DNA of 5,166 nt from an uncultured Porphyromonadaceae bacterium (lineage in GTDB: Bacteria; Bacteroidota; Bacteroidia; Bacteroidales; Muribaculaceae). A model generated the notes under the pieces. It was not told where the DNA came from. It searched no databases and saw nothing but the letters and a program-made list of their open reading frames with translations. Positions within the stretch are counted from its first letter, which is position 1. The number at the start of each line of letters is the position of its first letter. The stretch is from contig CAMWQY010000203.1 of NCBI GenBank assembly GCA_947176355.1, forward strand, positions 1 to 5,166, written 5' to 3'. Positions 1 through 4,936 of the stretch are shown one piece after another. The position numbers and the translations under genes are program-made.

Positions 1-2
1 CT

Positions 3-1154
3 TACGAGAAAACCGGACGAAAGGTGGTAATACTCATTGACGAGTATGACAAACCGCTGCTTGATATAGAGGAATATCCGGAGATCTTCGATAAAAACCA
101 GCGTATACTCAAGAGCTTCTTCGGCAACCTGAAGAGTATGGACCGCTACATACGGTTTGCCTTGATCACCGGTGTGGCGCGATTCAGTAAGGTCAGTATA
201 TTCAGCGATCTAAACAACCTTGACGATATATCGCTTGAGGATGCATATTCTGATATCTGCGGATGGAGTGAGGTGGAACTCATCGAGAACTTTAGAGAGG
301 GCATAGAGGTCCTCGCTAAAAAGCGTAAGGAGGATTTCGACACTACCCTATCTCAGCTCCGAGACTACTACGATGGATACCTCTTCACGGAGGATGGTTC
401 GCGCCTGTATAATCCCTTCAGTATACTGAAGGCTCTCAAGAAGACTAGGATCGACCCCTACTGGTTTGACAGCGCGACTCCGACCTTCCTGGCTCGAAGA
501 ATCAGGAATAGGGGCTTGTTCCCTCCCGACCTCAACGGACAGATGTGTACACGCGACGAACTTATAGCAGTAGGCCTCCACGACCGCAATCCGATTCCTC
601 TGATGTTCCAGACCGGATACCTCACCATAGCTAAATACGACCAAGATTCCCAGCTATATGAGCTGCGCTATCCGAACATGGAGGTTGAAAAAGGTTTCTA
701 CCAACAGCTGCTTCCGATGTATGTTCCTGAGGTCGACGACCCTCAGAGTCCATTCCGCTTCACTCACTTCAGGAAAGATCTCACCGACGGGCATCCTGAG
801 GACTTCATGAATAGGCTCGCATCGATGCTGAAGGCACTCCCATACGAAGATAACAATGAGTCGACATACCGAGCTGTCACCTTCCTAATATCGGTTCTTT
901 CCGGAGTCCCGGCGCTTGCCGAGATTCACAGTTACAAAGGACGCTCAGATTTGGAGGTTTTCGCCGGAAGGAACATCTACATCTTTGAGTTCAAATACAA
1001 CAAGAGCCTGCAAGATGCTATGGAACAGATCAAAGATCGCGACTATGCGGGCCGCTATGCGATGGATACCCGACATATATACCTCATCGGAGCAAACTTT
1101 ATCGAGGACAAGGACACACGCGGACTTGAATACGAGCTAAAGGCACTACACTAA
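3..1154 (+). CDS. AAA-ATPase-like / PD-(D/E)XK nuclease-domain protein, 5' truncated by window edge
   Basis: The frame is open from the first complete codon at position 3 to a TAA at 1152-1154, so the gene starts before the window; the GTG at 24 is internal. The visible part begins at the Walker B strand (VVILIDEYDKPL, nt 24-59), and the Walker A loop must lie upstream. Next comes a segment typical of this family (TGVARFSKVSIFSDLNNLDDIS), then YYDGYLF and YNPFSILKAL. The C-terminal part has a PD-(D/E)XK-like core: GRSD (Asp codon 948-950) followed by the E-x-K signature FEFKYNKS (Glu 987-989, Lys 993-995). This order matches the families known as AAA-ATPase_like plus PDDEXK_9, which are usually a little over 500 residues, so about 130 residues are probably missing. 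Such proteins are numerous in Bacteroidota and their cellular role is unknown; DNA cleavage or defence is only inference. The body of the gene looks intact. Confidence 0.92.
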   Translation, partial: YEKTGRKVVILIDEYDKPLLDIEEYPEIFDKNQRILKSFFGNLKSMDRYIRFALITGVARFSKVSIFSDLNNLDDISLEDAYSDICGWSEVELIENFREGIEVLAKKRKEDFDTTLSQLRDYYDGYLFTEDGSRLYNPFSILKALKKTRIDPYWFDSATPTFLARRIRNRGLFPPDLNGQMCTRDELIAVGLHDRNPIPLMFQTGYLTIAKYDQDSQLYELRYPNMEVEKGFYQQLLPMYVPEVDDPQSPFRFTHFRKDLTDGHPEDFMNRLASMLKALPYEDNNESTYRAVTFLISVLSGVPALAEIHSYKGRSDLEVFAGRNIYIFEFKYNKSLQDAMEQIKDRDYAGRYAMDTRHIYLIGANFIEDKDTRGLEYELKALH

Positions 1155-1158
1155 TTTT

Positions 1159-1233
1159 AGACAGAAGCACATGTTTTTTTAGACAGAAGCACATAAGGCA
1201 CATATTTTTAGACAGAAGCACATAAGGCACATA
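1159..1233 (+). repeat. Three direct copies of intergenic repeat L
   Basis: Copies lie at 1159-1172 (14 nt, truncated), 1181-1204 and 1210-1233. The last two are identical over 24 nt and consist of AGACAGAAGCACATAAGG followed by CACATA; all three share AGACAGAAGCACAT. A run of T with or without a final A precedes each copy. The array starts four bases after the stop codon of the preceding gene. The same unit recurs at 2280-2305 and, with changes, at 4941-4964. No known element is recognised. Confidence 0.9.
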
Positions 1234-1240
1234 ATTATTT

Positions 1241-1311
1241 CTTTTGTGCTTTTGTCTTAATTTGTCCTTTTGTGCTTTTGTCTTAATATGTCCTTTTGTG
1301 CTTATGTCTAA
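1241..1311 (-). repeat. Three inverted copies (R) of the same intergenic repeat
   Basis: On the plus strand these read CTTTTGTGCTTTTGTCTTAA (1241-1260), a second copy ending with the same core (1261-1286) and a third with CTTATGTCTAA (1287-1311), at a period of about 25-26 nt. Their reverse complement aligns with L (AGACAnAAGCACAnAAGG). With the L copies they make a 3+3 palindromic array that could fold into nested or alternative hairpins. A classic intrinsic terminator is not obvious, because the final arm is followed by an A-run rather than a T-run. Confidence 0.85.
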
Positions 1312-1324
1312 TAAAAAAGTGCAT

Positions 1325-1381
1325 TTGTATTGAAAAGGACTTAAAAGGACTTGTAGGATACAGATGTAATCGGTAACTTTG
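1325..1381 (+). promoter_or_regulatory. P1-type Bacteroidota promoter, copy 1
   Basis: A -33 TTG at 1351-1353 is followed by exactly 20 nt and a perfect TAnnTTTG -7 box, TAACTTTG, at 1374-1381. Immediately upstream are two tandem AAAAGGACTT decamers (1332-1351), which reach into the -33 box. The same arrangement is found at 1526-1556 and 3224-3254. No open frame with a convincing start follows closely; the expected transcript, starting near 1388, runs into the hairpin at 1427-1450. Confidence 0.75.
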
Positions 1382-1426
1382 CATTTAAAGTCACTTATAT
1401 AACACTTTTCAACCCTACTTACAAGA

Positions 1427-1450
1427 GGCGCAGGGAAAAAATCCTGCGCC
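1427..1450 (+). other. Strong GC-rich hairpin downstream of P1 copy 1
   Basis: The arms GGCGCAGG (1427-1434) and CCTGCGCC (1443-1450) are perfectly complementary, extended by one G-T pair to leave a six-A loop. The hairpin stands out in an AT-rich region. It begins about 40 nt after the likely start of the P1 transcript. No T-run follows (CTTAATACG), so a terminator is possible but not clear; a structured leader or small-RNA element is the alternative. The 1382-1500 stretch around it has no supportable gene. Confidence 0.6.
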
Positions 1451-1496
1451 CTTAATACGTACATAAGATACTTTACGCATGTGCCATGAGCTGTAG

Positions 1497-1556
1497 CATT
1501 TGTGTTGAAAAGGGCTCAAAAGGACTTGAGCAATTCAAAGGCAAGCCGTAACTTTG
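1497..1556 (+). promoter_or_regulatory. P1-type Bacteroidota promoter, copy 2
   Basis: The -33 TTG is at 1526-1528, then 20 nt, then TAACTTTG at 1549-1556. The tandem decamer upstream is slightly degenerate (AAAAGGGCTC then AAAAGGACTT, 1508-1527). The preceding ATTTGTGTTG matches copies 1 and 3. As with copy 1, no gene starts close behind it: the sequence passes through the small hairpin at 1575-1591 and into the P2 module at 1611-1677. Confidence 0.72.
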
Positions 1557-1574
1557 CATTTAGAAAAGTATTTA

Positions 1575-1591
1575 GAAGAGAGAATCTCTTC
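1575..1591 (+). other. Small hairpin downstream of P1 copy 2
   Basis: GAAGAGA (1575-1581) and TCTCTTC (1585-1591) form a perfect 7-bp stem around a three-base loop, about 12 nt after the expected transcript start. The 3' arm with its flank, TCTCTTCCAT, recurs at 3268-3277 behind P1 copy 3, where it is the 5' arm of a much longer stem. The function is unknown. Confidence 0.45.
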
Positions 1592-1610
1592 CATTCGAAT
1601 CATAGGGCCA

Positions 1611-1677
1611 TTTTGAGCTTCTGTCTAAAAAAAGTGGAGTATATTTTTGAATTTTTCTGAGAGAGTCACTATAGTTG
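1611..1677 (+). promoter_or_regulatory. P2-type promoter module with attached R half-repeat, copy 1
   Basis: The module starts with an R-like half-repeat (TTTTGAGCTTCTGTCT, 1611-1626), then AAAAAAAGTGGAG, then a -33 TTTG (1646-1649), 20 nt, and TATAGTTG (1670-1677), which is one base from TAnnTTTG. It aligns closely with 4979-5044, including AATTTTT after the -33 box and GTCACTATA over the -7 box. It sits 35 nt before the ATG of the HD-domain gene remnant and is the best candidate promoter for that remnant and for the genes at 1933 and 2320, since I see no closer promoter for either. Confidence 0.7.
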
Positions 1678-1711
1678 GGGTGTTATGATTATACCTTCAA
1701 ATACAAAAACT

Positions 1712-1874
1712 ATGATTGACCTATGCATTAAAATAGCTACGGAGGCACATAGTGGCCATTACAGTTAAGCTTAACGATTTGACCCACAACCTTGAGAGAG
1801 GACGCAAAAAAGGTTATACCCGATTGATCGAGAAACATGAGGCAGCCCTGAAATTATTTAACATAGGAAGATGA
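1712..1874 (+). pseudogene. Remnant of a small HD-domain (SpoT/Rel-type hydrolase-like) gene with internal deletion
   Basis: Two fragments of one family lie in different frames. From ATG 1712 the sequence reads MIDLCIKIATEAHSGHYS and stops at 1766-1768; it resembles the start of small HD-domain phosphohydrolases of the (p)ppGpp-hydrolase superfamily (pattern A.xIA.xAHxGQ). Overlapping it in another frame, 1752-1874 reads VAITVKLNDLTHNLERGRKK and ends EKHEAALKLFNIGR. This resembles the C-terminal helices of the same family (VKLADLxHNxxxxR... then KYxxAL). The metal-binding HD motif and most of the middle, very roughly 80-90 residues, are missing, and the junction near 1752-1762 is out of frame. 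The GGAGG six bases before GTG 1752 is simply part of the codons for ATEAH, so I do not treat 1752-1874 as a true small gene. A promoter of type P2 is intact upstream. The family assignment rests on remembered motifs. Confidence 0.7.
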
Positions 1875-1932
1875 ATGAAAGAGGAAACTGACGAGCAATG
1901 CTCTGGATTAACAATCAATTAAACCAAACGCA

Positions 1933-2268
1933 ATGAATTTTAATGAATATATCGGTAAAGGAATGACCGAGAATGAAAGAATAAAAATCAACGATAAACT
2001 GGAGAGCATCTTCAAGGGTGCTGAAATAAGACGGTATATCTCAAGCTGTCATCCTGAGTTCTTCCCGAAATTAATCAGCGTGAAGTTTAGTTCGGACAAC
2101 ATGCCACACTGGATATATATGGAGCATCAGACCTTCTATGGGGGCGAATACTCTCCTGGATGGTACAGTTACGGACTCAGAAAAGACTGCGCCATCATTC
2201 CTGAAGTGCTGGAGTATTATAAAGAGAGAGACCCGGAGTTCCATACCTTTCTGACCAAGGTGATATAA
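1933..2268 (+). CDS. Hypothetical protein, 111 aa
   Basis: A complete frame from ATG 1933 to TAA 2266-2268; the next in-frame Met is residue 11. I do not recognise the family. The protein appears soluble: no signal peptide or membrane segment is visible. Residues 12-36 look helical and charged (ENERIKINDKLESIF). The middle is rich in aromatics (HWIYMEHQTFYGGEYSPGWYSYG, residues 59-81, shown here only to locate the cluster by its W, Y and G residues), suggesting a compact beta-rich core. The end (EVLEYYKERDPEFHTFLTKV) is helical. It starts 58 nt after the HD-gene remnant with no promoter of its own that I can find, and a single L repeat separates it by 51 nt from the next gene, so it is probably transcribed with both. 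Small soluble proteins of this kind in accessory regions are sometimes immunity proteins or antitoxins, but nothing here shows that. Confidence 0.72.
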   Translation: MNFNEYIGKGMTENERIKINDKLESIFKGAEIRRYISSCHPEFFPKLISVKFSSDNMPHWIYMEHQTFYGGEYSPGWYSYGLRKDCAIIPEVLEYYKERDPEFHTFLTKVI

Positions 2269-2279
2269 GCTAATTAAAG

Positions 2280-2305
2280 TTAGACAGAAGCACATAAGAC
2301 ACATA
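2280..2305 (+). repeat. Single L repeat between genes
   Basis: TTAGACAGAAGCACATAAGA followed by CACATA, one base different (GA for GG) from the array copies at 1181-1204 and 1210-1233. It fills most of the 51-nt gap between the genes at 1933 and 2320 and ends 14 nt before the next ATG. No R copy accompanies it here; the nearest R copy downstream is at 3134-3164, on the far side of the next gene. Confidence 0.88.
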
Positions 2306-2319
2306 AATCACTTGTAATT

Positions 2320-3102
2320 ATGACTTTTGGAGAATTCGAGAGGCTGGCACTGGAGCCTCCTCGCCGCGATGAAGTGACGGTATTCGAAGTGACTGAATAT
2401 GACTGGCACATTCCTCAACAAGATAACGAGACAGAATATCCGAAATTAGACATATCGAGTTTTCTGGTCGGTTTCGGGCAGACTCTTGAAGAGGCCGAGG
2501 AACTGATGCGTCAGTCTATAGAGAAAGCTGAAGTGCATGACAAAGATATCTATTGCTTCCATATTAAGGAATTTCCAGTTGGAAGCATTATCAACGCCTC
2601 CCCTTTCGATTTAGGGATTTCCACGCGTTTATACAATGAGTGGGGCATCCTTCTTGACCGTACGTACTGCTCCGCTCTTGACCGGGACTGGAACACGGAG
2701 TTTGGTTGCTTCCGAGGACGAGGTCCGGAACAGCAACGATTCCGGAAAGGAGAGATCCTGGAATTCCTGACGGGAGACGAGGTGCGCCTTGTAGAAGCCG
2801 GATCGAGCGGCTTCTCAATAGAATGGTGCTGGAACTACCGTGAACGCATAAAGACAGAGCCCCATTTTCAGAAGAAAGATGGCACTCCGCTCACTGAAGA
2901 GGAGATAGACAGGCTGTATCGCCTTGATTATTCCGACGACCAGATCACCGTGTACTATACTGAAGATGAGCCGAAATCGGACGATGAGCCGATGCGTAAG
3001 CATTTTCCAGACCATGACCATGTCAGCCCACTATTCCTCCTGCCACGCAGTAATAAGTTTTCATGCAATGCAATGGACGCTTCTGAAGGACATAAGAATT
3101 AA
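2320..3102 (+). CDS. Conserved hypothetical protein of Bacteroidota type, 260 aa
   Basis: A complete frame from ATG 2320 to TAA 3100-3102. The protein is acidic and apparently cytosolic, with no signal peptide or membrane segment. Visible regions are an N-terminal part with a helix at 54-71 (QTLEEAEELMRQSIEKAE); a beta-rich centre at 105-157 that includes NEWGILLDRTYCSAL, TEFGCFRGRGPEQQRF and KGEILEFLTGDEVRL; and a C-terminal part with LDYSDDQITVYY (202-213) and HDHVSPLFLLP (232-242). The pattern 'FRGR-xPEQ-xRF-xxGxxxEx-L-xGDEVRL ... SDDxxxV ... HxHVxxL' resembles uncharacterised proteins I have seen in Bacteroides-like genomes; I know no assigned function. The last about 18 residues look unlike the rest and may be a poorly conserved tail. 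The gene is bracketed by an L repeat upstream and inverted R repeats downstream. It is probably read from the same transcript as the 1933 gene. Confidence 0.8.
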   Translation: MTFGEFERLALEPPRRDEVTVFEVTEYDWHIPQQDNETEYPKLDISSFLVGFGQTLEEAEELMRQSIEKAEVHDKDIYCFHIKEFPVGSIINASPFDLGISTRLYNEWGILLDRTYCSALDRDWNTEFGCFRGRGPEQQRFRKGEILEFLTGDEVRLVEAGSSGFSIEWCWNYRERIKTEPHFQKKDGTPLTEEEIDRLYRLDYSDDQITVYYTEDEPKSDDEPMRKHFPDHDHVSPLFLLPRSNKFSCNAMDASEGHKN

Positions 3103-3104
3103 GT

Positions 3105-3133
3105 ATTGAGTATTGTACATTGAGTACGGAGTA
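3105..3133 (+). repeat. Short ATTGAGTA direct repeats
   Basis: ATTGAGTA occurs at 3105-3112 and 3119-3126, with a related CGGAGTA at 3127-3133, just after the stop of the 2320 gene. A further ATTGAGTA lies at 3318-3325 inside the hairpin loop before the next gene. The copies are short and of unknown meaning; they may be a degenerate tandem duplication. Confidence 0.45.
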
Positions 3134-3188
3134 TTTTTTGTCCTTTTGTGCTTATGTCTTAAAAATATTTGTACTTATGTGTTAAAAA
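3134..3188 (-). repeat. R repeat plus a degenerate R copy
   Basis: A clear R copy spans 3134-3164 (core TGTCCTTTTGTGCTTATGTC followed by TTAAAA). It is followed by a degenerate copy, TTTGTACTTATGTGTTAAAA (3168-3187). An even weaker one, GGGCTTTTGTGTTGAAAA (3192-3209), leads directly into P1 copy 3. The repeat therefore grades into the promoter's upstream element. This stretch lies in the 322-nt gene-free gap 3103-3424, which also holds P1 copy 3, the hairpin at 3265-3352 and a second promoter. Confidence 0.78.
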
Positions 3189-3194
3189 TATGGG

Positions 3195-3254
3195 CTTTTG
3201 TGTTGAAAAGGACTTAAAAGGACTTGCACGATATGGGGCCAATCGGTAATTTTG
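3195..3254 (+). promoter_or_regulatory. P1-type Bacteroidota promoter, copy 3
   Basis: The -33 TTG at 3224-3226, a 20-nt spacer and TAATTTTG at 3247-3254 fit the Bacteroidota pattern. The upstream TTTTGTGTTG and two AAAAGGACTT decamers (3205-3224) match copy 1 almost exactly. It lies 170 nt before the next gene, which has a closer promoter of its own at 3364-3394, so copy 3 more likely drives the structured RNA at 3261-3352 or a long leader. Confidence 0.75.
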
Positions 3255-3260
3255 CAATTG

Positions 3261-3352
3261 TAATAAATCTCTTCCATACGGTTTTGTCCCTGCTATCTGA
3301 AACTTGGAACAGTAAATATTGAGTATCGACAAGACCCGGAAGAGATTTTTTT
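3261..3352 (+). ncRNA. Candidate small structured RNA or attenuated leader
   Basis: A transcript started by P1 copy 3 should begin near 3261. It could fold AAATCTCTTCC (3265-3275) with GGAAGAGATTT (3338-3348), 11 perfect pairs. After a 4/1-nt internal loop, GGTTTTGTC (3280-3288) could pair with GACAAGACC (3328-3336), 9 pairs with one G-U. The 3' arm runs into seven T residues (3346-3352). No convincing start codon and frame lies inside. The product would be about 90 nt. Alternatives are a terminating leader that controls the next gene, or a decayed sequence. No known RNA family is recognised. Confidence 0.5.
3338..3352 (+). terminator. Possible intrinsic terminator (3' arm plus T-run)
   Basis: GGAAGAGATTTTTTT is the 3' arm of the long stem whose 5' arm is at 3265-3275, followed by a seven-T tract. 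Stem plus U-tract is the usual intrinsic-terminator form, although the roughly 60-nt interior is longer than typical and is itself partly paired. It lies 12 nt before the -33 box of the next promoter, a sensible place for an end of transcription. Confidence 0.5.
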
Positions 3353-3363
3353 ATATCTAAAAC

Positions 3364-3394
3364 TTGGCGATTTGGGAAAGAATCGTTAAATTTG
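3364..3394 (+). promoter_or_regulatory. Promoter of the 3425-4920 operon
   Basis: TTG at 3364-3366, exactly 20 nt, then a perfect TAAATTTG -7 box at 3387-3394. The start of transcription would be near 3400, giving a leader of about 25 nt before ATG 3425. It lacks the AAAAGGACTT decamers, so it is not P1-type. The bases over the -33 box (TATCTAAAACTTGG, 3354-3367) are a near-copy of 3294-3307. Confidence 0.75.
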
Positions 3395-3424
3395 CCGAAA
3401 CCTGAACAATAATACATTTTTTAT

Positions 3425-4246
3425 ATGAACGAATTTTTTGAATATTGGGACAATGTCCTGAAATATTGGCGAGAAGAAGATGGAAGAATTCCAGAGTCTC
3501 AGAAGTTTTGGTTTGAAGAGCAGAGCCACCTTAAACTTCATTCTCAACTAATGCCTGAACCTTACTGGGGAGATATAGATAATAACTCAGTAGTTTTCGT
3601 TAATCTCAATCCTGCTGGAGCGGAAGTGGAAAAGACCAACGATACTTGCCATATTAATTTAAAAGATGACCCATCGACAGTTTGTGGTTATGTCAGCGGC
3701 AATTATAGTGGAGTTGCCAAATCGTTTTATCCTTTAGAGAAAGATTCGATTTATACCGATGCCCCCAAGTGGTGGAAATCTCGCGAAAAATGGATTGACC
3801 AGTTCGAATTGGATACTTATGGCTTGAAGCCATTTGCTATCGAAGTGTGTCCTTGGCATTCCAACAAATGGACAGGCGGAAAATATCAGTCTACACGAAA
3901 TAAATATCCTAAAATTAAAACTTATATGAAGGAGATGTTTGGGCCTTGGCTTGAACGTGCGCTAAAAGGTTCCAAATATCACCTTGCGCTTTGTGTAGGA
4001 AAAGAGTTTGTTGAGAGCATTATCCCACTTATATGGCCTAATGCTCAGGATATAACAAAAAAGGTTACCGGGAAAACTGATCATACGATTGTTAATGGAA
4101 ATGCTCGGAAATTTTGGGTCTTTGCTATTGATGGATTAGGTCATATAATCTGTACTTCTGCCCAAGGTTCAAATAAAATTCCTTCATCTGAGATCTTTGG
4201 AAAAGATGAGAAAGAAATAATCGAAAAGATTAAAGCTTTGAAATGA
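3425..4246 (+). CDS. Possible uracil-DNA-glycosylase-like fold protein, 273 aa
   Basis: A complete frame from ATG 3425 to TGA 4244-4246, soluble, with no signal peptide. I see a strand and loop, VVFVNLNPAG (56-65), that resembles the first active-site loop of uracil-DNA-glycosylase superfamily members. There follow IEVCPWHSNKW (139-149), reminiscent of an ExFPYHSKK motif in uncharacterised UDG-like proteins, a strand-helix LALCVGKEFVESII (187-200) and a late loop ICTSAQGSNKIPSS (242-255) in the place of the DNA-binding loop. This order fits the fold, but the catalytic identity is unproven and the canonical UDG residues are not clear. Its reading frame is visibly richer in A and T than the gene at 3-1154, which may indicate separate ancestry. 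It has its own promoter at 3364-3394. The downstream gene overlaps it by ATGA, so the two are probably translated together. Confidence that this is a real gene is high; confidence in the fold is modest. Confidence 0.6.
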   Translation: MNEFFEYWDNVLKYWREEDGRIPESQKFWFEEQSHLKLHSQLMPEPYWGDIDNNSVVFVNLNPAGAEVEKTNDTCHINLKDDPSTVCGYVSGNYSGVAKSFYPLEKDSIYTDAPKWWKSREKWIDQFELDTYGLKPFAIEVCPWHSNKWTGGKYQSTRNKYPKIKTYMKEMFGPWLERALKGSKYHLALCVGKEFVESIIPLIWPNAQDITKKVTGKTDHTIVNGNARKFWVFAIDGLGHIICTSAQGSNKIPSSEIFGKDEKEIIEKIKALK

Positions 4247-4920
4247 TATCCAACATATCATCAAATATGATTATTTTGCCGGAGAATGTGCATTTATCCG
4301 AAGAGGGTCGTCCTCCTCGACGGAAGCATATTCTTTTAGTGCCTGACTATTTCACTTCGGCTGAGAGCGTTGCCAATGAGGAACTACGGAAACGTCTGCA
4401 ACTTTACTGCGGTGATACAGCGGTGTTTTTTGCTGAGGATGAAATCGACAAAGCACGTGAAGAAGTGGAAAAAGCCTGTATAGATCTGAGAATCGACTTG
4501 TTGGTCACTATAGGGTCAGGCTGTCTGTTAGCCGCAGGCATCTCGAATCTACCCCGCATATTCATCGATCCGAACTGGCTCGCAGGTGAAGCTTTGGGGT
4601 ACGATCTTGGCGAGGATGAAAATCGTTTTGAATCTCGCGCAATGCCCGGAGATACTATATCAATTCCAATGCATTATGATTATAAAGTTAATGCCGGGGA
4701 GGTAGATGCTGCTCTCAGAATGGCTGTGCCTGACAATATAAAGAAAGGCGACCGTCTGGCGTTGGGGTGGTTTACCGAAACAGGGAGGATTACATGTAAT
4801 TCCGACGAGCACATCAAACGTTTCGGCACTGCTTACTATCCTGAGGGAATTGAACTTGACAGTGAGGAAGGTCTGGATAAATTATGTCAGGAGATCAATA
4901 ATCTGCTTTCCTCTCTATAA
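4243..4920 (+). CDS. Possible degenerate alpha/beta-hydrolase (YqiA-like) protein, 225 aa
   Basis: ATG 4243 overlaps the previous stop by ATGA, and the frame ends at TAA 4918-4920. An alternative start is Met 9 (4267); I prefer 4243 because of the overlap. The layout resembles small YqiA/UPF0227-type alpha/beta hydrolases of Bacteroidota: strand HILLVPDYFTSAES (29-42), helix 62-80, strand and elbow DLLVTIGSGCLLAAGI (85-100), strand PRIFIDPNWL (104-113), strand LALGWFTET (172-180), and an end region YYPEGIELDSEEG (198-210). In active relatives the elbow reads IxGTSMGG, the late strand carries an Asp, and the last motif is GGHRL. Here the nucleophile Ser position aligns with Gly 93, the Asp position with Glu or Thr (179-180), and the His position with Ile 203. 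If this alignment is right, the protein has lost its whole triad and is a pseudoenzyme, perhaps a binding partner of the 3425 product. The alignment is from memory. Confidence 0.55.
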   Translation: MISNISSNMIILPENVHLSEEGRPPRRKHILLVPDYFTSAESVANEELRKRLQLYCGDTAVFFAEDEIDKAREEVEKACIDLRIDLLVTIGSGCLLAAGISNLPRIFIDPNWLAGEALGYDLGEDENRFESRAMPGDTISIPMHYDYKVNAGEVDAALRMAVPDNIKKGDRLALGWFTETGRITCNSDEHIKRFGTAYYPEGIELDSEEGLDKLCQEINNLLSSL

Positions 4921-4936
4921 TTGGTGTAGGAACTTA

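Noticed and set aside
348..644. Minus-strand open frame inside the ATPase gene
   Set aside because: It lies wholly within a clear plus-strand coding region with conserved family motifs, and has no promoter or family likeness of its own.
1159..1311. Possible CRISPR array (regularly spaced repeats of about 24 nt)
   Set aside because: The units are nearly contiguous, the gaps are a few T or A bases, and half of the copies are inverted. There are no spacers and no cas genes.
1427..1450. Integron-type attC site
   Set aside because: The hairpin is a simple perfect 8-bp stem without attC core sites or extrahelical bases, and no integrase is in view.
1099..1464. Minus-strand open frame across the repeat array, and similar minus-strand frames at 2071-2304 and 4887-5120 with Cys-rich MCLMCFCL-like segments
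   Set aside because: The shared peptide is only the translation of the L repeat on the minus strand; the frames overlap real genes, promoters or repeats.
1752..1874. A 40-residue small gene with GTG start and strong GGAGG ribosome site
   Set aside because: Its sequence matches the C-terminal end of HD-domain hydrolases, and the GGAGG is part of the N-terminal coding fragment in another frame, so a deletion remnant explains it better.
1159..3188. Insertion sequence with L and R as terminal inverted repeats
   Set aside because: No transposase-like frame lies between the repeats, many copies are present, and no target-site duplication is visible. A MITE-like origin remains possible but unsupported.
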